From NCBI RefSeq assembly GCF_020923495.1, contig NZ_CP064048.1:2533501-2597500 (forward strand): DNA of 64,000 bases. Reading direction: 5' to 3'. The translations under genes and the position numbers were made by a program. This DNA is from Brevibacillus sedimenti (GTDB lineage: Bacteria > Bacillota > Bacilli > Brevibacillales > Brevibacillaceae). Within the stretch, counting starts at the first letter, position 1; every line of letters begins with the position of its first letter. The notes under the pieces are model-generated. The model did not search any database. It worked only from the letters and a program-made list of their open reading frames with translations, and was not told the origin of the DNA. This document shows positions 9,083 to 17,858 of this stretch, one piece after another.

Positions 9083-9976
9083 ATGGCAGAAACCCATGTG
9101 GAAACGCTACGCGTGCAGCAAACCGACGAGCCGGTCTCGTCCCCTTGGCGCGACGCCTGGCGGACGCTCCGCAAAAACAAGCTGGCCATCGTCGGCTTCA
9201 TCATCATTTTCGTGTTTGTCCTGCTGGCCCTGTTGGCTCCATACATTACCCCCTACGAATACGACAAGGGAGAGTTGATCAACAAGAACAAGCCGCCGTC
9301 GGCCGAGCACTGGTTTGGAACTGACTACAACGGGCGCGACGTGTTCACCCGGGTGATTTACGGGGCGCAAATCTCCCTGCGCGTCGGGCTGTTCTCCGTC
9401 ATCGGATCGGTAATCGTCGGCACGTTTCTCGGCCTGCTTGCCGGCTATTACGGCCGCTGGGTGGACATGATCATCTCCCGGCTGTTTGACATCATGCTGG
9501 CCTTCCCCAGTATTCTGCTCGCCATCGCGATTGTGGCGATGCTCGGACCATCGCTGGAGAACGCCCTGCTGGCGATCGCCATCGTCAACATTCCTACCTA
9601 CGGACGGCTGGTCCGTTCGCGCGTGTTAAGCCTGAAAGAGGAAGAGTTTGTCATGGCAGCGAAGGCGATCGGATCGAAAAACTCTCGGATTATCCTGCAT
9701 CACATCCTGCCGAACAGCCTGGCGCCGATCATCGTCACCGGCACGCTGGGCATTGCGACGGCAATTCTAGAAGCGGCTGCCCTGGGGTTCCTCGGACTGG
9801 GGGCGCAGCCGCCGCAGCCGGAGTGGGGGCTGATGCTGTCCGACTCACGCCAGTACATTCAAAAAGCGCCGTGGACCGTCATCTTCCCCGGCTTGTCCAT
9901 CATGCTGACGGTGCTCGGCTTCAACCTGATCGGCGACGGTCTGCGCGACGCGCTTGACCCGCGGATGAAACATTGA
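9083..9976 (+). CDS. Peptide ABC transporter permease (DppC/OppC type)
   Basis: Second permease, 297 residues. An N-terminal cytoplasmic segment with WRTLRKNKLAIVGF leads into the first helix (OppC_N region), and a periplasm-side loop contains HWFGTDYNGRDVFTRV. The core carries the EAA loop around VMAAKAIGSKNSRIILHH. ATG 9083 has TAAGGAGG upstream and follows dppB by 12 bp. It is the last gene of the transporter operon. Confidence 0.93.
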   Translation: MAETHVETLRVQQTDEPVSSPWRDAWRTLRKNKLAIVGFIIIFVFVLLALLAPYITPYEYDKGELINKNKPPSAEHWFGTDYNGRDVFTRVIYGAQISLRVGLFSVIGSVIVGTFLGLLAGYYGRWVDMIISRLFDIMLAFPSILLAIAIVAMLGPSLENALLAIAIVNIPTYGRLVRSRVLSLKEEEFVMAAKAIGSKNSRIILHHILPNSLAPIIVTGTLGIATAILEAAALGFLGLGAQPPQPEWGLMLSDSRQYIQKAPWTVIFPGLSIMLTVLGFNLIGDGLRDALDPRMKH

Positions 9977-10001
9977 AAACGCCATTCCGTCCGGCTGTCG
10001 A

Positions 10002-10020
10002 GGCTGCTCGGCAGCCTTCC
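10002..10020 (+). terminator. Weak terminator-like hairpin after dppC
   Basis: GGCTGC-TCG-GCAGCC, a perfect 6-bp GC-rich stem, is followed by TTCC, not a true T tract. It is the only candidate end for the transporter operon before the next gene at 10124. Confidence 0.35.
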
Positions 10021-10123
10021 CGTATATAGACAAAGTCCGTGGAGCATGGGTGATAGGGCCCGCTCGCTTCTTTTTTTTCCGAGGACATGGTATCCTCGCT
10101 AGTAGATACCAAGAGAAAGCAGG

Positions 10124-11227
10124 GTGAGCAAGTTGTACCAGGAGCGCATGCAGCAGTTGCACACGTATATGGAAAAGGAAGAGTTGGACGCGGTGTTGAT
10201 CACCTCGCCCAAACACGTTTACTATCTGACTGGCTTTTTTACGGAACCCCACGAACGCTTCATGGGCCTCATCATCCCGGCGCAGGGCGAACCGTCGTTG
10301 ATCGTCCCGGCGCTGGATCGTGAAGCGGCGGCAGCGGCGGCTTCCGGGGTCAAGCAAATCCTGACGCATACCGATACGGATAATCCGTATGACGTGTTGA
10401 AGCAGGCGCTGCCCGCCGGAGTGACGCGGTTGGGCATCGAGAAGAGCCACATGACTGTGGAGCGCTTTGAAGCGATGAGCGCGGTCGTGTCGGCCAAGCG
10501 GTACGCCGACGTGGAGGAACCGCTCCGCGAAATGCGGTTGATCAAGTCGGCGGAGGAAGTGGCCCGCATCAGGCACGCCGTGCGGCTGGTGGAACAGGCA
10601 CTGAGCGAGAGTCTGAAAAAAGTGAAACCGGGTGTCACCGAGATGGAGATCGTCGCCGAACTGGAATACCAGATGAAGCGGTTGGGGGCTGACGGGCCGT
10701 CGTTTGACACGATGGTGCTGGCCGGCGAAAAATCGGCGCTGCCGCACGGAACCCCGGGCAGCCGGCAGGTGCGCGAGGGAGACCTGCTGTTGTTTGACCT
10801 GGGCGTGGCGGCTGACGGCTACGTGTCCGACATCACCCGCACCTTTGCGATCGGCGAGATCAGTGCACAGCTTCGGGAAATCTACGAGACGGTGCTTGCG
10901 GCCAACGAAGCGGCCATCGCTGAGGTGCGTCCGGGTGTCACGCTGGCTCACCTCGACCAAACGGCTCGCCGCGTAATCGAGGAAAAAGGGTATGGTCCGT
11001 ATTTCATGCACCGTCTGGGGCACGGATTGGGCATGGACGTCCACGAATATCCGTCGGTTCACGGACAAAACCAGGACGTGCTTCGTCCCGGCATGGTCTT
11101 CACGATCGAACCGGGGATCTACCTCCCGGGCGTGGGGGGCGTGCGAATCGAGGACGACGTGCTGGTGACCGACAGCGGCTGCGATGTATTGACGCAGTTC
11201 CCGAAACAGCTGACCGTCATCAGGTAA
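10124..11227 (+). CDS. M24-family Xaa-Pro aminopeptidase/dipeptidase
   Basis: Cytosolic metallopeptidase expected to remove residues next to proline, 367 residues. An N-terminal creatinase-like domain (about 1-130) precedes the pita-bread domain. The metal ligands are visible in LFDLGVAADGYVSDITRTF, HRLGHGLGMDVHE, FTIEPGIY and VRIEDDVLVT. GTG 10124 is used; TTG 10133 and ATG 10148 are in-frame alternatives because no site is ideal. It sits downstream of the peptide importer, consistent with intracellular breakdown of imported peptides, but has its own 147-bp upstream gap. Confidence 0.88.
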   Translation: MSKLYQERMQQLHTYMEKEELDAVLITSPKHVYYLTGFFTEPHERFMGLIIPAQGEPSLIVPALDREAAAAAASGVKQILTHTDTDNPYDVLKQALPAGVTRLGIEKSHMTVERFEAMSAVVSAKRYADVEEPLREMRLIKSAEEVARIRHAVRLVEQALSESLKKVKPGVTEMEIVAELEYQMKRLGADGPSFDTMVLAGEKSALPHGTPGSRQVREGDLLLFDLGVAADGYVSDITRTFAIGEISAQLREIYETVLAANEAAIAEVRPGVTLAHLDQTARRVIEEKGYGPYFMHRLGHGLGMDVHEYPSVHGQNQDVLRPGMVFTIEPGIYLPGVGGVRIEDDVLVTDSGCDVLTQFPKQLTVIR

Positions 11228-11252
11228 GGCTCAGACGAAAAACGAATATGGT

Positions 11253-11434
11253 GTTTCACGGTGCCGTCCGGGTGCAGGTCCGCCCGGGGGGCTTAAAAGG
11301 GAAGTTCGGTGAAAGTCCGACGCGGTCCCGCCACTGTAACGGGAGCGCCCTGCGACAGCCACTGTCTCGCCGGTCTGGCGAGATGGGAAGGTGCAGGGAG
11401 CGATGAACCCAAGCCAGGAGACCTGCCGTGAAGC
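11253..11434 (+). promoter_or_regulatory. Cobalamin (B12) riboswitch
   Basis: P1 pairs TTTCACGG (11254-11261) with CCGTGAAG near 11426-11433. Conserved core blocks appear in order: GGCTTAAAAGGGAA, GGTGAAAGTCC, GGTCCCGCCACTGTAACGGG, GCCACTG, ATGGGAAGG, and the B12 box AAGCCAGGAGACCTGCC at 11411-11427. All elements of the aptamer look intact. Riboswitches of this class repress B12 uptake or synthesis genes when adenosylcobalamin is bound. Downstream there is only a fragment of such a gene. Confidence 0.95.
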
Positions 11435-11535
11435 GATCACGCTTTTACCCACGAGGATGGGGATGTGTGGAAAGCAGGGGACAGAAAGAAACGGCGCTCC
11501 GCGTCTGTTCTTTTGTCGTGTCCGCATGCAGACAG

Positions 11536-11571
11536 GCATCTTCCGTCCAATACGGGAGGTGCTTTTTTGTT
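11536..11571 (+). terminator. Terminator of the cobalamin riboswitch expression platform
   Basis: GCATCTTCCGT (11536-11546) pairs with ACGGGAGGTGC (11552-11562) through 11 bp including two G-U pairs, followed by TTTTTTGTTT. It lies about 100 nt after the aptamer, as expected for a transcription-terminating platform. Confidence 0.8.
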
Positions 11572-11588
11572 TGTGCGTAAACATGTGA

Positions 11589-11795
11589 GCCAGGTTTACA
11601 ACAGGCAGGCGAGTATGTATTGGTGCTTTCGTCGGGGATGGCCTCTCCGTAGTCGGGGCGGCCATCCAGGCACTTGTCCGCAATTCCCTCGCTGATCCCG
11701 ACATCCTGGGCGTCTCTTCGGGGGCGTCGGTCGGGGCGACATCGGTCATGCTGTTTGGCGCACTCCCGCTCCCCTGGACCCGTTTTTCGCCATAA
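11589..11795 (+). pseudogene. btuC: btuC/FecCD-type permease remnant
   Basis: One frame ending at TAA 11793-11795 reads VGDGLSVVGAAIQALVRN, then SLADPDILGVSSGASVGA and LFGALPLPW. This is the conserved inner part of BtuC/FecCD permeases (pattern LVGAxLxxxGAxxQxLxRNPLADPxxLGxSSGAxxGA). Only about 65 codons survive. The N-terminal helix is missing (an in-frame ATG at 11583 is followed directly by TGA), and the C-terminal two-thirds is gone. It lies just after a cobalamin riboswitch, so it is best read as the debris of a deleted B12-uptake operon. It is too short for most gene finders. Confidence 0.8.
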
Positions 11796-11799
11796 ACGT

Positions 11800-11828
11800 T
11801 GTAACATTTCGTCGGCCGGCCGCATCTA
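11800..11828 (+). promoter_or_regulatory. Candidate ECF-type autoregulatory promoter
   Basis: TGTAAC (11800-11805), 17 bp, CATCTA (11823-11828). The AAC core in the -35 and a CxTCTA-like -10 resemble ECF promoters such as those of SigV/SigX-type factors. It sits 35 bp upstream of the ECF gene start, suggesting that the sigma factor transcribes its own operon. Confidence 0.5.
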
Positions 11829-11862
11829 AACAGGTGAATGCACACGAAGGGAGGCGCGCCGC

Positions 11863-12411
11863 GTGGAAAAACTGCAGCCGACGGTGGAAGCGGTGCTGGA
11901 ACAGATCATGCGGGAATACGGGACGCGCGTGCTTCGCCTGGTCACCTTGATGGTGAAAGACCGCAGTCTGGCGGAAGACATCACGCAGGACGTCTTTTTG
12001 AAAGCGTACCGTCACCTGCCCCGTTTTCGCGGCGAGAGCAGCATCCGCACCTGGCTCTACCGGATCGCCGTGAACGAGTGCAAAGGGTGCCTGCGCTCCT
12101 GGGCGTTTCGCAACCTGCTGCCTCGTTCCTGGATCAGCCGGGAGAGCGACGTGTCCGCGGAGCGGCAGGTCATGGAGCGGGCGCAACGGGACGAGCTGGT
12201 TCGCCTGGTGCTGGAGCTGCCGCCGCTGTACCGCCAGGTGATCGCGCTGCACTACTACGCCGATCTGTCCATCGCGGAAACGGCCGAAGTGCTTGGCGTG
12301 ACGGAGGGAACGGTCCGGACACGGCTGCACCGCGCCCGGCAGCAGTTGAGACAGCGGATGGAGTCAAGGGAGGAATGGGAATGGAACGGGACAAATGGCT
12401 GCGAGAGCTGA
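11863..12411 (+). CDS. ECF-subfamily RNA polymerase sigma factor
   Basis: A 182-residue sigma-70-type factor with only regions 2 and 4. Region 2 includes MVKDRSLAEDITQDVFLKAY and TWLYRIAVNECKGCLRSW. Region 4 includes LPPLYRQVIALHYYADLSI and the helix-turn-helix AETAEVLGVTEGTVRTRLHRAR. Such factors direct stress or envelope regulons. GTG 11863 has AAGGGAGG eight bases upstream. The 3' end overlaps the next gene by 31 bp, so the two are co-translated. It cannot be assigned to a named Bacillus ECF factor from sequence alone. Confidence 0.92.
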   Translation: MEKLQPTVEAVLEQIMREYGTRVLRLVTLMVKDRSLAEDITQDVFLKAYRHLPRFRGESSIRTWLYRIAVNECKGCLRSWAFRNLLPRSWISRESDVSAERQVMERAQRDELVRLVLELPPLYRQVIALHYYADLSIAETAEVLGVTEGTVRTRLHRARQQLRQRMESREEWEWNGTNGCES

Positions 12412-13394
12412 AGGAGCGGGCCGACGAAACGGTGTGCAAGGACGTGACGTTTACCCCCGGAATGGAAGAAGCCGTGCGAAAGCGCATCAGACAGCGGTCG
12501 CAGCGGCAGAGGCGCGGACCGCTTCTGGCGTCGGCGTCCGCTGCGGTGACGCTGCTGGCCCTGTGGATGTGGTGGCCCGATGCGCTGCAGCCCAAGCAAC
12601 CGGCCGCCCCTGGCCCCGCGCCGAAGACAACCGCACCGCCGCTGTTCGGCCTCGTCTCCTCTCCTCCCGTGCTGTGGAAAACGTCGCCGCAGATGGAGAC
12701 GGTCCATGACGGCAAACCGTTCCGCTATGTCGGCGAGAAGCCGGTGCGCATCATCACGGATGAGCTGTACGAAGGACAGATGCAAAACGTGTTCTGGCTG
12801 CTGAATGGTCCGTTTGCCCCGGAAGTGAATCTGGTCGGGTGGAGCACCGAGGGGGAGCGCGTGGATCTGGGCAGCTACCGGGTGGCGGGACCGCAGTATG
12901 ACGCGGACGGCCATTTTCCTTCCGGCATCGTTTTGCCGCATGCGGGTATCTGGAAGCTGCAGGTCGTCTCCGGCGGCAAGCATTTCGGACAGGTGTTCGT
13001 CGAGGTGAAGGAGGGCGTGTCGCCGGCCAACCGGGAACTGGTCACGCCGCTGATTACCCGCTACCTGCAGAGCATCCGGGGTGATCTTGACTGGCTCGGC
13101 GGTGAGCGGGACGTCAAACTGGATGTAATCGGCGTGGAAGCCCCCAATGCGGAGAACCGGCGCGTGTACGCATGGGTGCAGATTACCGGCAGGGGCGGGG
13201 ACCAACAGCAGCTCGCGCTCAGCGCCCCGATGGTCTTTGACATCGCGTACAGGGTCTCTCGCGGCGGCAGCGCCGGGTACCAGGTCACAAGCCACCGCAT
13301 GCCGGAGGACGGCAGCCGTTACCAGAGCAGCCTCGAGTCGATGTTTCCGCCGCAGATCGTGCAGAAACTGAAAAGGTACGGCTCTGCACACTGA
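12381..13394 (+). CDS. Membrane-anchored protein partner of the ECF sigma factor (probable anti-sigma)
   Basis: 337 residues. A short charged cytoplasmic N-terminus (1-46) precedes a single membrane helix at about 47-65. A Pro-rich linker and a large extracytoplasmic domain follow, with a beta-rich stretch (ESGIW-like SGIVLPHAGIWKLQV) reminiscent of Ig-like folds. The overlap with the ECF gene and this topology are what anti-sigma factors look like. The canonical zinc-binding HxxxCxxC motif is absent, so the call rests on context. ATG 12381 is preferred over ATG 12375 because GGGAGG is seven bases from it. Confidence 0.6.
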   Translation: MERDKWLRELKERADETVCKDVTFTPGMEEAVRKRIRQRSQRQRRGPLLASASAAVTLLALWMWWPDALQPKQPAAPGPAPKTTAPPLFGLVSSPPVLWKTSPQMETVHDGKPFRYVGEKPVRIITDELYEGQMQNVFWLLNGPFAPEVNLVGWSTEGERVDLGSYRVAGPQYDADGHFPSGIVLPHAGIWKLQVVSGGKHFGQVFVEVKEGVSPANRELVTPLITRYLQSIRGDLDWLGGERDVKLDVIGVEAPNAENRRVYAWVQITGRGGDQQQLALSAPMVFDIAYRVSRGGSAGYQVTSHRMPEDGSRYQSSLESMFPPQIVQKLKRYGSAH

Positions 13395-13406
13395 CAGGGC
13401 CGTACC
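13375..13406 (+). other. Stem-loop spanning the stop codon of the anti-sigma gene
   Basis: GGTACGGCTCTG pairs with CAGGGCCGTACC over 12 bp (one G-U). The 8-nt loop contains the TGA stop. No T tract follows; instead a C/T-rich stretch begins. Confidence 0.6.
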
Positions 13407-13516
13407 CGGGTGCTGCTCCCCTAATTCCCCCGTCGCCCTCTCCTCCAGAAGGGGTGCGCCCCGTCATGCCCCTTCCATCTCCCATCTTCCCTCTCCTTCC
13501 GCCTCGTTCCTGCTTA

Positions 13517-13545
13517 TTGCTCCGCTATCCGCCCTTTGTTATAAT
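13517..13545 (+). promoter_or_regulatory. Sigma-A promoter of lepA
   Basis: TTGCTC (13517-13522), 17-bp spacer, TATAAT (13540-13545). lepA starts 73 bp downstream. Confidence 0.65.
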
Positions 13546-13617
13546 TGACCTTAGTGTATTTTTTCGGAACGCTATCTGAAAGCGACTTTCGGATGGCGTG
13601 GGAGGGAACAGACACAG

Positions 13618-15435
13618 ATGGATCGCCGTGAAAGACAGAAACGAATTCGCAATTTTTCCATTATCGCCCATATTGACCACGGAAAGTCAACCCTGGCGGA
13701 CCGCATTTTGGAGCTGACCGGAGCACTGTCGGCCCGCGAGATGGAAGACCAGTTTCTGGACACGATGGAGCTGGAAAAGGAGCGCGGCATTACGATCAAG
13801 CTGAACGCCGTGCGGTTGAACTATAAAGCCGATGACGGAGAGGAGTACATCCTGCACCTGATCGACACCCCCGGACACGTCGACTTTACGTACGAAGTAT
13901 CCCGCAGCCTTGCCGCCTGTGAAGGGGCGCTCCTGGTGGTGGACGCCGCCCAGGGGATTGAGGCGCAGACATTGGCCAACGTCTATTTGGCGCTGGACAA
14001 CAATCTCGAGATTATCCCGGTCATCAACAAGATCGACCTGCCCAGCGCGGAGCCGGAGCGCATCAAGCAGGAAGTGGAGGACGTCATCGGGCTGGACGCC
14101 AGCGACGCCTGCCTCACCTCGGCCAAAGCAGGGATCGGCATCAAGGACGTGCTGGAGGCAGTGGTGAAAAAGGTGCCGGCACCCGAGGGAGACCCGGATG
14201 CGCCGCTGCAGGCGCTGATCTTCGACTCCTACTTTGATCCGTACCGGGGCGTGATCGCATCCGTGCGGATCGTCAACGGTACGCTGAAAAAAGGTATGAA
14301 AATCAAGATGATGGCCACCGGCAAAACATTCGAAGTGACGGAAGTGGGCACCTCCACCCCCCGTCAGACGCCGGTAGACGAGCTGACCGTCGGTGACGTG
14401 GGCTACGTGGCTGCCTCGATCAAGACGGTGGGCGACACCCGTGTCGGGGATACGATCACGGATGCCAATCGTCCGGCCGCCGAACCGCTGCCAGGTTACC
14501 GCAAAATCAATCCGATGGTGTTTTGCGGTCTCTACCCGATCGACACCAGCGAGTACAACGATCTGCGCGAGGCGCTGGAAAAGCTGCAGTTGAACGACGC
14601 GTCGCTGCAGTTCGAACCGGAGACCTCACAGGCGCTCGGATTTGGCTTCCGCTGCGGCTTCCTCGGACTTTTGCACATGGAGATCATCCAGGAGCGGATC
14701 GAGCGGGAGTTTAACATCAACCTGATTACCACCGCGCCGAGCGTTATCTACCGCATCACCAAGACGAGCGGCGAAGTGGTTGAGATCGACAACCCCTCGA
14801 AAATGCCGGAGGCGCAAAAAATCGAACAGATCGAGGAGCCGTACGTCACGGCGACAATCATGGTGCCCAACGATTACGTCGGCGACGTCATGCAGCTCTG
14901 CCAGGGCAAGCGCGGGGAATTCCTCGACATGCAGTACATGGGGGAAAACCGCGTTCAGCTCAAGTACGACATGCCCCTCTCCGAGATCGTCTACGACTTC
15001 TTTGACCTGTTGAAGTCGGGCACCAAGGGATACGCGTCCTTTGACTATGAACTGGCCGGCTACAAGCCCTCCAAGCTGGTGAAAATGGACATCCTCCTCA
15101 ACGGCGAAGTGGTTGACGCATTGTCGTTCATCGTCCACCGCGACAGCGCCTACCAGCGCGGACGCGTCATTTGCGAAAAGCTGAAAGAACTGATTCCGCG
15201 CCAGCAGTTTGAAGTGCCGATCCAGGCCGCCATCGGCAACAAGGTGATCGCGCGCGAGACGATCAGCGCGCTCAGGAAAAACGTGTTGGCCAAGTGTTAC
15301 GGCGGCGACATCACCAGGAAGCGCAAGCTGTTGGAAAAACAAAAAGAAGGGAAAAAGCGCATGAAAGCCGTCGGCTCCGTCGAGGTGCCGCAAGAAGCGT
15401 TTATGGCTGTGCTGCGCATGGACGACAAAAAGTAG
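13618..15435 (+). CDS. lepA: Elongation factor 4 (LepA GTPase)
   Basis: Ribosome-associated translational GTPase that acts on stalled or mis-translocated ribosomes; 605 residues, full length. G1 AHIDHGKST at 17-25, switch [15 protein letters not shown]4 NKIDLP. The C-terminus carries the LepA-specific domain (SIGNK-like [13 protein letters not shown] and [20 protein letters not shown]). ATG 13618 follows GGGAGGGAA. The order lepA-hemW-hrcA is as in B. subtilis. Confidence 0.98.
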   Translation: MDRRERQKRIRNFSIIAHIDHGKSTLADRILELTGALSAREMEDQFLDTMELEKERGITIKLNAVRLNYKADDGEEYILHLIDTPGHVDFTYEVSRSLAACEGALLVVDAAQGIEAQTLANVYLALDNNLEIIPVINKIDLPSAEPERIKQEVEDVIGLDASDACLTSAKAGIGIKDVLEAVVKKVPAPEGDPDAPLQALIFDSYFDPYRGVIASVRIVNGTLKKGMKIKMMATGKTFEVTEVGTSTPRQTPVDELTVGDVGYVAASIKTVGDTRVGDTITDANRPAAEPLPGYRKINPMVFCGLYPIDTSEYNDLREALEKLQLNDASLQFEPETSQALGFGFRCGFLGLLHMEIIQERIEREFNINLITTAPSVIYRITKTSGEVVEIDNPSKMPEAQKIEQIEEPYVTATIMVPNDYVGDVMQLCQGKRGEFLDMQYMGENRVQLKYDMPLSEIVYDFFDLLKSGTKGYASFDYELAGYKPSKLVKMDILLNGEVVDALSFIVHRDSAYQRGRVICEKLKELIPRQQFEVPIQAAIGNKVIARETISALRKNVLAKCYGGDITRKRKLLEKQKEGKKRMKAVGSVEVPQEAFMAVLRMDDKK

Positions 15436-15460
15436 GCCTGACCGCGCGTCAGGTCTTTTC
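15435..15460 (+). terminator. Terminator after lepA
   Basis: GGCCTGAC-CGCGC-GTCAGGTC, 8 bp, then TTTTCC. The first arm begins in the lepA stop codon. Confidence 0.65.
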
Positions 15461-15493
15461 CATTCCACTATCGCAAAAAGGAGGGGAGCGGAT

Positions 15494-16636
15494 ATGCCGC
15501 AGTCGGTGTACATCCACATTCCCTTTTGCACCAACAAGTGCTACTACTGTGACTTCAATTCGTTCGTCACCAGCAACCCGCAGGTGATCGAAGACTATCT
15601 GGACACACTGGACAAGGAGATGGAGCGGACGTTTGCCCTGTGGCCGCCGGAGAAGATCAAAACCATTTTCGTCGGCGGGGGGACGCCGACGTTTCTCGAC
15701 CGCCGCCAGATGCAGGTCTTTCTGGGGGCGGTGCGGAAGCATACAGAACGGTTCTGGGCCGACGATCTGGAATTCACGATGGAAGCCAATCCCGGCACCA
15801 CTGACGTGGAAAAGCTCCGGCTGATGCGCGAGCTGGGCGTCAACCGGCTCAGTTTTGGCGTGCAGTCGTTCGACAATGCGCTCTTGAAGCGGCTGGGCCG
15901 GATTCACGACGTGGACGACGTCTACCGCAGCATCGACAACGCCGTGACCGTCGGCTTTACCAACCTGACCATCGACCTGATGTTCGGGCTGCCGGACCAG
16001 ACGGAAGAGATTTTCCGCCGCACGCTGGAACTGGCGTTTGAGCTGCCGACCACGCATTTTTCCGCGTACAGTCTGAAGGTGGAAGAAAACACGCTGTTCC
16101 ACACGCTGTACCAAAAAGACCAGCTTCCGCTCCCTTCGGAAGAGGCTGAGCTGGCAATGTATCTGATGTTGATCGAGGAGATGGAAGCGCACGGTTATCG
16201 CCAGTACGAGATCAGCAACTTTGCCAAGCCTGGCTATGAAAGCCGTCACAACTGCACCTACTGGCTCAATGATGAATACTATGGGTTGGGCGCGGGAGCC
16301 CACGGCTATGTAAACGGCGAACGGCACGTCAACGCAGGACCGCTGGCCGTCTACATGCGCATGGGCCAGGAAGGGCTGCCCCGAGTGGAGCAGTTTGCCG
16401 TCTCCCGCGAAGATGCCATGGAGGAACAGATGATCCTGGGGCTGCGGCTGCGCGACGGGGTGAACCTCGCCCGTTTCGCGGAGCGCTTCGGCGTCACGGC
16501 GGAGCAGGTGTTCGGACCGGTGATTGACGAAGAGGTGGCAAAAGGGATGTTGGAACGTGTGGACGGCCACCTGCGGTTGACCAAACAGGCCTTGCCGTTG
16601 GGAAACGAAGTGTTCGCCCGCTTCCTGCGCGATTAG
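15494..16636 (+). CDS. hemW: Radical SAM heme chaperone HemW
   Basis: 380 residues. IPFCTNKCYYCDF gives the CxxxCxxC [4Fe-4S] motif at C12, C16 and C19. GGGTPTFL, EANPGT and SFGVQSFD are the conserved HemN/HemW blocks. Length and the position between lepA and hrcA fit HemW (formerly called HemN or YqeR), which inserts heme into respiratory proteins rather than acting as coproporphyrinogen dehydrogenase. ATG 15494 has AAAAAGGAGGGG upstream. Confidence 0.95.
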   Translation: MPQSVYIHIPFCTNKCYYCDFNSFVTSNPQVIEDYLDTLDKEMERTFALWPPEKIKTIFVGGGTPTFLDRRQMQVFLGAVRKHTERFWADDLEFTMEANPGTTDVEKLRLMRELGVNRLSFGVQSFDNALLKRLGRIHDVDDVYRSIDNAVTVGFTNLTIDLMFGLPDQTEEIFRRTLELAFELPTTHFSAYSLKVEENTLFHTLYQKDQLPLPSEEAELAMYLMLIEEMEAHGYRQYEISNFAKPGYESRHNCTYWLNDEYYGLGAGAHGYVNGERHVNAGPLAVYMRMGQEGLPRVEQFAVSREDAMEEQMILGLRLRDGVNLARFAERFGVTAEQVFGPVIDEEVAKGMLERVDGHLRLTKQALPLGNEVFARFLRD

Positions 16637-16671
16637 CGGCAGGATCGGGTGGACAGCGTGCTGGGAAAACA

Positions 16672-16700
16672 TTGACAAAACCTTCGCGTATTGATACCTT
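16672..16700 (+). promoter_or_regulatory. Sigma-A promoter of the hrcA heat-shock operon
   Basis: TTGACA (16672-16677), 17 bp, TACCTT (16695-16700). The CIRCE element starts 12 bp after the -10, as in other HrcA-controlled operons. Confidence 0.75.
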
Positions 16701-16711
16701 AGTAAATAGAT

Positions 16712-16738
16712 TTAGCACTCGATGCTGTTGAGTGCTAA
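16712..16738 (+). promoter_or_regulatory. CIRCE operator
   Basis: TTAGCACTC-N9-GAGTGCTAA, a perfect match to the HrcA-binding inverted repeat. It sits between promoter and hrcA, giving autoregulated repression released at high temperature. Confidence 0.98.
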
Positions 16739-16758
16739 CAACAGGGGGCGAAGACAGC

Positions 16759-17787
16759 ATGTTATCGGAACGCCAACGACTGATTCTCAATGCGATTGTC
16801 GATAATTACATTCATTCCGCCGAACCCGTAGGCTCACGCACCATCTCCAAACGGGAGGACATCGGTTTCAGCTCCGCGACCATCCGCAACGAGATGGCTG
16901 ATCTGGAAGAACTCGGGTACCTGGAACAGCCGCATACATCAGCAGGCCGCGTTCCCTCCACGAAAGGGTACCGCTTTTACGTCGACAACTTGATCAAACC
17001 GCACATGTTGAGTGAGTTGGAGTTGAGCAAACTGAAACAGCTGTTTGCCGAACGGATTCATCACTTTGAGAAGGTGATCGACTACACTGCTCAAATTCTC
17101 TCGCACGTGACCAACTACACGGCCATCGTGTTGGGTCCGGAGATTTTCGAGCATCGGCTGAAACACATTCAGATCGTTCCCCTGAATGAAACACAGGCAG
17201 TGGCCATCGTGGTCACAAACACCGGCCGCGTGGAAAACAAGCTGATTGACATGCCGCAGGGCGTTCGACCGCAGGAGATCGAGAAGCTGGTCAACCTGCT
17301 GAACAGCAAGCTGAGCGACGTGCCGCTGTGGCAGCTTCGCCAGCGCATGTATCTGGAAGTGGCGGGCGAGATGCGGCGTCATGTGGAGCAGTACGAAGAG
17401 ATGCTGCGGATTCTGGAAGAGTCTCTCCAGCGGAAGGAAGGCGAACGCGTCTATCTCCGTGGTGCGACCAAGATCATGGATCAGCCGGAGTTCCGCGACG
17501 TGGACAAAGTGAAGGACATCTTGGAACTGCTGGAACAAAACGATCAACTGGTCCACTTGTTCGGACCTCCGAGTGAGGGCATCACCGTTCGCATCGGACA
17601 GGAAAACCAGCTTGACGCGATGAAGGAATGCAGCATCATCACCACCGCCTATTACATCGGCGGCAAGCCGGTCGGGACGGTGGGAATCCTGGGGCCGACG
17701 CGGATGGAGTACAGCCGGGTGATCACCGTGCTCAACTATCTGGCGGAAGGTCTGTCGCGTATGCTGACATCGCAGTTTGAGAAATAG
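16759..17787 (+). CDS. hrcA: Heat-inducible transcription repressor HrcA
   Basis: 342-residue repressor that binds CIRCE with help from GroEL. N-terminal winged helix includes SAEPVGSRTISKREDIGFSS and SATIRNEMADLEELGYL. The rest is the HrcA GAF-like dimerisation domain. ATG 16759 is preferred; an in-frame start at 16732 lies inside CIRCE. First gene of hrcA-grpE-dnaK. Confidence 0.97.
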   Translation: MLSERQRLILNAIVDNYIHSAEPVGSRTISKREDIGFSSATIRNEMADLEELGYLEQPHTSAGRVPSTKGYRFYVDNLIKPHMLSELELSKLKQLFAERIHHFEKVIDYTAQILSHVTNYTAIVLGPEIFEHRLKHIQIVPLNETQAVAIVVTNTGRVENKLIDMPQGVRPQEIEKLVNLLNSKLSDVPLWQLRQRMYLEVAGEMRRHVEQYEEMLRILEESLQRKEGERVYLRGATKIMDQPEFRDVDKVKDILELLEQNDQLVHLFGPPSEGITVRIGQENQLDAMKECSIITTAYYIGGKPVGTVGILGPTRMEYSRVITVLNYLAEGLSRMLTSQFEK

Positions 17788-17858
17788 TAGAAATCGTAAT
17801 GGAGTGAAAGGCTGACCCGGTGCAGCGGCAGCGGACAGCCTGGGGAGGTATCGGAACG

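Noticed and set aside
11231..11845. 204-codon minus-strand ORF across the riboswitch region
   Set aside because: It runs antisense through the cobalamin aptamer, the terminator and the btuC remnant and has no recognisable domain.
11838..12380. 5' part of the 518-codon frame that contains the anti-sigma gene
   Set aside because: It lies out of frame under the ECF gene; the true start with a ribosome site is 12381.
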